A stretch of DNA of 18,708 nt from NCBI GenBank assembly GCA_937921525.1, contig CAKZUM010000620.1, positions 1 to 18,708 of the forward strand, written 5' to 3'. The position numbers and the translations under genes were made by a program. This document shows, piece after piece, positions 13,269 to 18,708 of the stretch (its first letter is position 1; every line of letters starts with the position of its first letter). The notes under the pieces were generated by a model that worked only from the letters and a program-made list of their open reading frames with translations, was not told the origin of the DNA and searched no databases. This stretch comes from an uncultured Saprospiraceae bacterium. GTDB taxonomy: Bacteria > Bacteroidota > Bacteroidia > Chitinophagales > Saprospiraceae.

Positions 13269-16200
13269 CTAGTTTCCCACCACCACCTGCTTCACTCGTA
13301 CTCCTTCCATCGTTTCTAATTGTATAAAATACACCCCTGACTCCCAACCAGCAACATCAATTACTAACTGCAATTCTTTTGTTTTGAATGGTTGTTGCCA
13401 CTTTCGTTTGCCTAATACATTCAATACATTTACTACTCCCTCTTCCCACTGATTAAAATTAGCTTCGATGGTTAAAATATTGTTGGTTGGATTTGGAAAC
13501 AAATCGTAGGTTACTAACGAATTTATATCAGAAACACTTGTGGACATATCTATCACGGAAGTTGCTGAAATAGTGCAGCCCACGGCATCTGTTATAGTTA
13601 CCGTGTAAGTTCCATCTTCTAAATCATTGGCAGTAACAGAAGTTTGTATTGGATTTGTACTCCACTCGTAAGCATATGGCATCACCCCACCGTCTACCAG
13701 TACTGTGGCAGAATTTCCGATTATAGTATCTAGAATAATGAATAAACGTTGGTCTTGTACTTCAAAAACACTAGCGCCAGAACAACCATTACTTGGATCA
13801 ATTACTAACACTTCATAAGTGCCTGCCGCACCTACACTAATTCTATCTGTTCCTTCTCCACTAACAATATTGCCATCTACTGTACTCCATAAAAAGTCTA
13901 ATTGTGAAGTGTTACCTAGTACATTTAAATCTACAGTAGGATTATTACAATCTAAAACATCAGGTGTTTCCACTTGCACTTCTAGCCTAGCTTCTTCTAT
14001 TATATTAATGGTTTCAACTAAACTACACCCATCATTAAATACCGTCAAAGTATATGCTCCGGGGGCGTCTACTAAAGGGGCAAGTGTAGTTGATCCTGCC
14101 ACTATGTTCCCATCTGCTGTACTCCACTGATAGGATAAGTTATCAACTGTAGTCATAGCAGACAATCTCACCAAATTGTTGGTACAATCTAATACAGGAG
14201 GTGTATCAAATGTTATTTCTGAAGGGAAGTCAATTTCCTTAATATCCGTTGTATAAGAACTACTACAACCTGTGGTCGTATTCGTAACAACTAATCTATA
14301 TTGTCCCCCTGCATTGATCGTAGCTGTATGATTAGTTCTACCCTCCACTATATTACCATCTTCCGTACTCCATTCATAAAAAATATTAGCTCCATTGGTA
14401 CTTCCTGAACCATCTAAAACAATCGACATCGTAATGCAGTCCAATTGTTCCGCAGAGGGATTGACTAAAACGCTTGGTAAATCCTCGCTCACTATAACTT
14501 CTATGGTGGCCGTGTTTACACAACCGCTTACTGTATTGATCACCCCTAAGTTATACGTGCCTGGTGCATCTACAAGAGGATTGAGCGTTCTCTCATTTCC
14601 AACAATATGACCATCTTCTGTAATCCATTGATATACTATCTCAGGGCTTTCTAAAGTAGTTGCTTCAAGCTGTATGGTAGGCGAATCACAGGTTAATTCT
14701 TGAATGGCAGGTGCGTCTATTTGAGGAACTAACTCTGTTTGTGTAACCGTGATTTGGTCAGTAGCAGCGCATCCACTATCAATATCTCGTACCGTTAAAG
14801 TATAAACGCCAACACCATCTATATTAACAATAAAACTGGTATTATCGCCCACAATATTTCCATCTTCTGTAGTCCATTCGTAAGTGATATTCTCTCCTCG
14901 TGTACTGGTACTTCCGTTCAAGGTAGCAGTAGGTCCACTCGAACAAGTTAATGCTATATCTCCTCCAGCGTTTGCTTCTATAACTGCATTATCAGATATG
15001 GTTACAGAGGAATTAGCATCGCAACCGTTGATTCTATTCCGAACCGTCAGCGTATAAGTTCCACCCTCTGAAACTACTGGATTAAGGGTCGTTTCTCCGC
15101 TTTCTATTCGTCCATCCTCTGTCTCCCAAGTATAGATATAATCAATTCCCGTACTCCCATTACCATTTAGCATTAATTGATTGGTTTCGCAATCTAATTG
15201 TTGAGCTTCTCCTGCAAAAGCCATAGGTGCAGCCACATCGGGGATAACCGAAACAGAAGAACTGCTACTACAGCCATTTTCTGTATCTGTTACTATTAAA
15301 GTATAAGTTCCTATTTCTGAAACCGTTGGCGTTAAACTAATTGCTTGACTAAGCATCGTGCCATTCTCATTCGTCCATTGAAAGGACAAAGTATTACGCT
15401 CACTATCTACACTACCATCTAGGGTAATAAAAGGTTCAGCACAATCTAGTTGCTTGGTAGTCCCTGCATTAGCAATAGGCGTTTCAAAGTCTTCTGTAAC
15501 TTCTACTTGTGAAGAAGCACTACATCCTGTAGTCGCATCAGACACTAACAAGGTATAGATTCCTTTGGCCTCTACGATTGGTTCTAGACTTGTTGCTCCA
15601 GTAAGAATACTTCCATCTGTGGTTGTCCATAAATAAGAAATACTTGGCCCTTCGTCTGCTCTTCCTTCAAGCGACACAAACGCTTCCTTACAATCTAACG
15701 CTTTATTAGAACCTGCATTCACTTGAGGTAACAATACATTTTTATCTATTGTCACACTAGCCGTTTGGGTACAGCCTAACCCATCAGTAACCGTGACTTC
15801 ATGATCTCCTACGGGTAGCGATACTGCTGCGCCTGATATATCATCCCAAACATATTCATAGGTAGGCGTGCCACCTGAAGCGACCACTTCTACTAAGCCG
15901 ATTGGATTCATACAATCAATATTCAGTTGACTAATTACCTCGATCACTATAGGAGTTGGTTCTTCAATCATTACTTCAATTGTATCTGTCATGCCAGCTG
16001 CATCTGTGATACTAACGGAATGAGTTCCTTTAGGAAGGTTATTAACACTAGCTTCCATACTTCCATTGGACCATTCATAGTTATAAGGCTCTGTACCACC
16101 AGTAATGCTTACTGTTGCCCTACCATCTGTTCCACCGAAACAGGAGACATCTGTTCTTTCTATAATCGAAGCCACTATAGGTTCACTGCTATTCACAACT

Positions 16201-16730
16201 ACACTAGACATAGTCGTTGCTATCTGTAAATCGCCACTAGTGCCACTCCCATTACCAAAAATAGAGTTTGCATAAATATTAATACCTGTATTAGCTTCTG
16301 CCGGGGCCGTCCAATCTACTGTCCAACTGACTTCCTCTTGGTCTTCAAATCTTTGTGCTGGATTGTGCTCAAAATAATTACGACCTTGGTCTTCTTTTAA
16401 TACGGCATTGTCTCCGGGATTAGAAAAAGTACCTGTATTTTGATTATTATCATCTAAAATCACCATTTGGAAACCTGCTCTTACTGGATCGCCTCCTGTT
16501 TTTTTGGCGACTACTTTTACCGTATAATTGGCATTTGGCGTAATCTGTTCAGGTAATCCTTGAATCTCTAAAGTGCCTTCAAAGTTGTTGACATTATTCC
16601 CTGTGTGGCAGTTATTACAATTTCCGTCTCCAGGTGCTCCTGTTCTTCCATCGGGTGGGTTGCTTGAATTGCTAACTAAGAAGAAAGTGAGTAAAAACAG
16701 TGCGTAAAGGGGGGCAAACTTACTTTTCAT
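13269..16730 (-). CDS. T9SS-exported multidomain surface protein with CxxCH domain, SprB and PKD-like repeats
   Basis: This is a 1153-residue secreted protein. In order: a signal peptide (1-22); a choice-of-anchor-V-like domain (about 23-182) opening with PPDGRTGAPGDGNCNNCHTG, which contains a CxxCH motif (Cys38, Cys41, His42); two SprB-type repeats (about 191-258 and 266-328); and eight Ig/PKD-like repeats of 79-85 residues (about 336-995). Each of the eight has LDC or LTC near its start, a W-x-T-x-DG-x-I motif in the middle and GC near its end. Then come another SprB-like unit (about 1000-1058, DGGVMPYAYEWS) and a T9SS type A sorting domain (about 1072-1153, DLFPNPTNNILTIEA to SGVYFIQLET). 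It should be exported through the outer membrane and displayed or released, probably as an adhesin. It is monocistronic, with its own promoter candidate and a shared terminator. Whether haem is bound is unknown. Confidence 0.92.
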   Translation of the reverse strand: MKSKFAPLYALFLLTFFLVSNSSNPPDGRTGAPGDGNCNNCHTGNNVNNFEGTLEIQGLPEQITPNANYTVKVVAKKTGGDPVRAGFQMVILDDNNQNTGTFSNPGDNAVLKEDQGRNYFEHNPAQRFEDQEEVSWTVDWTAPAEANTGINIYANSIFGNGSGTSGDLQIATTMSSVVVNSSEPIVASIIERTDVSCFGGTDGRATVSITGGTEPYNYEWSNGSMEASVNNLPKGTHSVSITDAAGMTDTIEVMIEEPTPIVIEVISQLNIDCMNPIGLVEVVASGGTPTYEYVWDDISGAAVSLPVGDHEVTVTDGLGCTQTASVTIDKNVLLPQVNAGSNKALDCKEAFVSLEGRADEGPSISYLWTTTDGSILTGATSLEPIVEAKGIYTLLVSDATTGCSASSQVEVTEDFETPIANAGTTKQLDCAEPFITLDGSVDSERNTLSFQWTNENGTMLSQAISLTPTVSEIGTYTLIVTDTENGCSSSSSVSVIPDVAAPMAFAGEAQQLDCETNQLMLNGNGSTGIDYIYTWETEDGRIESGETTLNPVVSEGGTYTLTVRNRINGCDANSSVTISDNAVIEANAGGDIALTCSSGPTATLNGSTSTRGENITYEWTTEDGNIVGDNTSFIVNIDGVGVYTLTVRDIDSGCAATDQITVTQTELVPQIDAPAIQELTCDSPTIQLEATTLESPEIVYQWITEDGHIVGNERTLNPLVDAPGTYNLGVINTVSGCVNTATIEVIVSEDLPSVLVNPSAEQLDCITMSIVLDGSGSTNGANIFYEWSTEDGNIVEGRTNHTATINAGGQYRLVVTNTTTGCSSSYTTDIKEIDFPSEITFDTPPVLDCTNNLVRLSAMTTVDNLSYQWSTADGNIVAGSTTLAPLVDAPGAYTLTVFNDGCSLVETINIIEEARLEVQVETPDVLDCNNPTVDLNVLGNTSQLDFLWSTVDGNIVSGEGTDRISVGAAGTYEVLVIDPSNGCSGASVFEVQDQRLFIILDTIIGNSATVLVDGGVMPYAYEWSTNPIQTSVTANDLEDGTYTVTITDAVGCTISATSVIDMSTSVSDINSLVTYDLFPNPTNNILTIEANFNQWEEGVVNVLNVLGKRKWQQPFKTKELQLVIDVAGWESGVYFIQLETMEGVRVKQVVVGN

Positions 16731-16777
16731 AAAAATCTTATTTTAAATCGGATCGTTTTTCTTATTTAATTAAACCA

Positions 16778-16808
16778 AAAAGATAATGGTTATTTGTTTT
16801 TCAGCAAT
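16778..16808 (-). promoter_or_regulatory. Promoter candidate for the T9SS surface protein
   Basis: On the minus strand, ATTG (16808-16805, 3/4 of TTTG) is followed by 19 bases and TATCTTTT (16785-16778, 7/8 of TAnnTTTG). The start would be about 40 bases upstream of the ATG at 16730. Apart from this and the repeat at 16938-17112, the 436-base gap 16731-17166 holds nothing I recognise. Confidence 0.35.
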
Positions 16809-16937
16809 ACCTTATTTCTACGTATTTTTAGATAAACAGTTTTTAAGAAAATGAAAAGTAAATATAAAATTCTTTACTTTAACAAGGTGTTCCTAAATTA
16901 GCCTAGTTAATAATTATTAAGAGCTTGTCTTGCTTAC

Positions 16938-17112
16938 ACTACTGGACATTTTAAAGAGCAGAGAATAGAGAGCAGAGAGTAGAGACAGGTTTCGTTTAAA
17001 AAATGACGAAATTCTATAGTTTTTTAAACGAAATCTACCTCTGTTCTCGCTTCCCCGCCCGCCTGACGGCAGTCGGGCTGGTCTGCTCTCTATTCTAAAA
17101 ATGTCCAGTAGT
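16938..17112. repeat. Palindromic repeat family B, copy 3 (MITE-like, full length)
   Basis: This is the best-preserved copy. Perfect 12-base terminal inverted repeats actactggacat (16938-16949) and atgtccagtagt (17101-17112) are followed by GA-rich arms (gagaatagagagcag and its complement ctgctctctattct). The core gagacaggtttcgttta pairs with taaacgaaatctacctc, around a loop with acgaaattctat. The right arm carries an extra GC-rich hairpin (17057-17078). It lies between the divergent surface protein and lipid kinase genes and carries no coding capacity, consistent with a non-autonomous element. Confidence 0.88.
17057..17078. repeat. GC-rich hairpin nested in repeat copy 3
   Basis: gcccg (17057-17061) pairs with cgggc (17074-17078), with inner ctg/cag pairing around an acgg loop. 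Its GC content contrasts sharply with the AT-rich surroundings, and it is absent from the other two copies, so it was probably inserted into the right arm. Confidence 0.6.
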
Positions 17113-17166
17113 ATGCTCCCTGACAATAGTATAGATATTTAGTTCTTAAAGCAATAAGTTAAATTA

Positions 17167-17535
17167 ATGAACTACTTAAAAGGAAGAGTTGCTAGTTTAA
17201 AGTTTGCGATAACAGGAATTATAGATGTTCTAAAGAGCGAAGCCAATCTAAAAATTCACTTATTAGCTGCTACCATAGCAGTAAGTGCAGGTGGGTATTT
17301 TTCTATTTCTACAACAGAGTGGTGTCTAGTAGTTCTTTGTATTGTTGTGGTATTAAGTGCAGAAACGTTTAATACCTCAATCGAACATTTAACTAACTTA
17401 GTATCTCCTGATAGACATCCTTTGGCAAAAAAAACAAAAGATGCAGCCGCAGGTGCTGTGCTTTGGGTAGCTATTGGTGCTTTCATAGTAGGGCTAATTA
17501 TATTTTTGCCGAAGGTACTTGCTTTAGTAAATTAA
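17167..17535 (+). CDS. Diacylglycerol/undecaprenol kinase family protein (DgkA type)
   Basis: This small integral membrane kinase phosphorylates diacylglycerol or undecaprenol with ATP, feeding lipid phosphates back into phospholipid or cell-wall carrier pools. The 122-residue protein has three hydrophobic helices (about 31-48, 51-66 and 96-116) preceded by an amphipathic N-terminus. Family residues are in place: Glu25 and Asn27 in SEANLKIH, Glu66, Asn69 and Glu73 in AETFNTSIEHLTNLV, and Lys91-Asp92 in KDAAAGAV, which bind Mg-ATP in E. coli DgkA. I cannot tell the lipid substrate from sequence, so no symbol is given. Its 3' end overlaps the convergent unknown gene by 12 bases. Repeat copy 3 lies 54 bases upstream. 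Confidence 0.93.
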   Translation: MNYLKGRVASLKFAITGIIDVLKSEANLKIHLLAATIAVSAGGYFSISTTEWCLVVLCIVVVLSAETFNTSIEHLTNLVSPDRHPLAKKTKDAAAGAVLWVAIGAFIVGLIIFLPKVLALVN

Positions 17536-18399
17536 TTCAATTTTAGACTGCATCAGTTTTTTCATTTTTGGTGTGTCAATCTTAAACTGATAATCGTATT
17601 TTTTTAAAATAAAATCCTCTGTACTATAGTGGAACTTCTGATGGTGAAGCGTTATATCATTATAGTTGACCATCTTAAACTGATGATTGACAAATTCTTC
17701 TTTTATCTGCTCGAAGTTTTGGCGAGACTTAGTAGAAATCGTGTCTTTCCCTTTTAATAATTCTATTTGATAGTTTTCTTCATCAAGGAAATCTGTTTGC
17801 AATACATCTATTTGACCTAAATTTAGTTTTACTAGACCTAGCAATTTTTTCTTCAAAGATTTTGATGAATTGTCCTGCTCATCCAAATCAAAATAATACC
17901 CATCATATACGGGACTCCCATAAAAATCATGGATCGTTTCTATATCTTTTCCAAAGTGCTTGCTTACATAACTTGGCGTGCTTTCTAAAACTTCTATATC
18001 GTCTACAATTTCTTCATACTCCGTTCCACTGATTACCTCTTTTAATTGTTGCTTTATGATTTTAATATTTTGAATGAGTTTGTCTAAATTTTTAATTCCT
18101 TGAAATTTGAAATTATCGTCGATTTCATAATAGAGCGTATTCTGTTGTGCATGATTTATTTTTCCAAAGTGTTTATGAGCAGCGTTTAAAAGCTTCACTG
18201 TACTCAATAAGCTATTGGGATAATAGGCTTCTACTATATTATTCTCTAAGCGTCTCAATTCGATCGTATAATCTCGCTCAAATACGGGGCTATGGGATTC
18301 TTTAAAATTGAAAGTTTCTTTTTTCCAAATTTTGTAGACTAGCTTAGTATCAATAAGCCATTTAGGAAGGAGTCGCTCTTCTTCGTGGGTATCTTCCAT
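17524..18399 (-). CDS. Conserved-looking protein of unknown function, 291 residues
   Basis: I do not recognise a family. The protein is soluble-looking, with no signal peptide or membrane helix, and is rich in Lys, Asp, Glu, Ile and Tyr. A probable helical or coiled-coil stretch covers residues 102-138 (IKNLDKLIQNIKIIKQQLKE). The motif KHFGK occurs twice (76-80 and 147-151), and two IEL-type strands (DYTIELRR at 43-50, NYQIELLK at 209-216) hint at an internal duplication. Codon use resembles the neighbouring genes and the frame is long and uninterrupted, so it is a real gene. Its last 12 bases overlap the convergent lipid kinase gene. A long palindromic repeat lies behind its start, and no clear promoter was found. 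Confidence 0.85.
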   Translation of the reverse strand: MEDTHEEERLLPKWLIDTKLVYKIWKKETFNFKESHSPVFERDYTIELRRLENNIVEAYYPNSLLSTVKLLNAAHKHFGKINHAQQNTLYYEIDDNFKFQGIKNLDKLIQNIKIIKQQLKEVISGTEYEEIVDDIEVLESTPSYVSKHFGKDIETIHDFYGSPVYDGYYFDLDEQDNSSKSLKKKLLGLVKLNLGQIDVLQTDFLDEENYQIELLKGKDTISTKSRQNFEQIKEEFVNHQFKMVNYNDITLHHQKFHYSTEDFILKKYDYQFKIDTPKMKKLMQSKIELIY

Positions 18400-18433
18400 T
18401 GTTTTTTAATAATTAATCAGGACAAAGAGGAAC

Positions 18434-18653
18434 AAAGGCAAAGCCTTTACTAATAGAAAGACACAAGGCACAGCCCATAGGCGTCAGGCTAAGAGACGAA
18501 CTCTTGATGGCAGAAACTTGTAAAGTGGCTGTCATCTGGGTTTCTGGAAAAGATGACAGCCATTTTGAAAATTTCTGCCATCTGCCTCCGCCTTTTAACT
18601 ACCTGGTATTCAATAGTCTTTTCTGATAGCCTGACGCCTATGGGCTTCGCCTT
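18434..18653. repeat. Nested long inverted repeat at the right edge
   Basis: This fills most of the gene-free end 18400-18708. Outer arms of 27 bases (18465-18491 and 18627-18653) match at 25/27 and contain gcccataggcgtcaggcta. Inner arms of 32 bases (18506-18537 and 18551-18582) match at 28/32 around a 13-base loop. A separate perfect small hairpin, aaaggc aaa gccttt, is at 18434-18448. The right half has about 44 unpaired bases between inner and outer arms. No supported coding frame exists, and the arms share no sequence with the other repeat families here. Confidence 0.8.
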
Positions 18654-18708
18654 CAAAGTTAGTACAGATATTCTAACGAATAAAGAAAACCTTGCAATTA
18701 CTAGAATG

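Noticed and set aside
13730..15740. Regularly spaced repeat considered as a CRISPR-like array
   Set aside because: The period is about 250 bases, in frame and diverged; it encodes tandem protein domains.
15927..16229. 100-codon frame antisense to the surface protein gene
   Set aside because: It is a by-product of the repetitive composition of the real gene; the peptide is rich in Cys, His and Ser with no recognisable motif.

Overview
The window looks like chromosomal DNA of a Bacteroidota, most likely from the Saprospiria or a related marine lineage. The evidence is: AT-rich genes with little or no Shine-Dalgarno signal; promoter candidates of the Bacteroidota form (TTTG, about 19 bases, TAnnTTTG); a very large secreted protein with SprB-type repeats and a C-terminal type IX secretion (T9SS) sorting domain; and a DUF3575-like outer-membrane barrel protein. 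The genus assignment is inference.

Layout. Bases 1-51 look like the 3' end of a plus-strand gene, followed by a long imperfect palindrome (81-316). On the minus strand, truA (736-1479) and a small two-helix membrane protein (397-696) form a probable operon behind a good promoter. Plus-strand genes follow: a polytopic membrane protein ending in a patatin-like lipase domain (1747-3999) and a secreted DUF3575-like protein (4257-5645). A gene-poor stretch (5646-6165) holds a hairpin repeat, a possible 3' gene remnant and a plus-oriented intrinsic terminator. On the minus strand, dprA (7335-8429) leads into a lipoprotein alkaline phosphatase (6166-7299). A membrane-anchored SH3b protein (8750-9289) converges on a translationally coupled pair, a GNAT acetyltransferase and a membrane-anchored DUF192 protein (10520 down to 9286). 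A GHMP kinase, probably mevalonate kinase (10971-11861), sits head to head with a 2-oxoglutarate/Fe(II) oxygenase (11875-12828), with only 13 bases between the start codons. tatA (12985-13197) has a near-perfect promoter and ends at a strong bidirectional terminator shared with a 1153-residue T9SS surface protein (13269-16730). A DgkA-type lipid kinase (17167-17535) overlaps tail to tail with an unrecognised 291-residue protein (17524-18399).

Functional links are modest. Most genes are housekeeping or envelope functions: tRNA modification, transformation, isoprenoid precursor supply, Tat export, lipid phosphate recycling, phosphate scavenging and T9SS display. I found no defence island, prophage, CRISPR array, transposase or dedicated biosynthetic cluster.

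The most unusual content is between the genes. At least four kinds of palindromic repeat occupy the longer intergenic spaces. One is a three-copy, MITE-like family sharing the core gagacaratttcgttta and, in two copies, TRCTGRAYATT-like terminal inverted repeats. Another is an inverted pair of 39-bp REP-like hairpins whose stem differences include a compensatory base-pair change. The last two are long single-copy imperfect hairpins at the two ends of the window.
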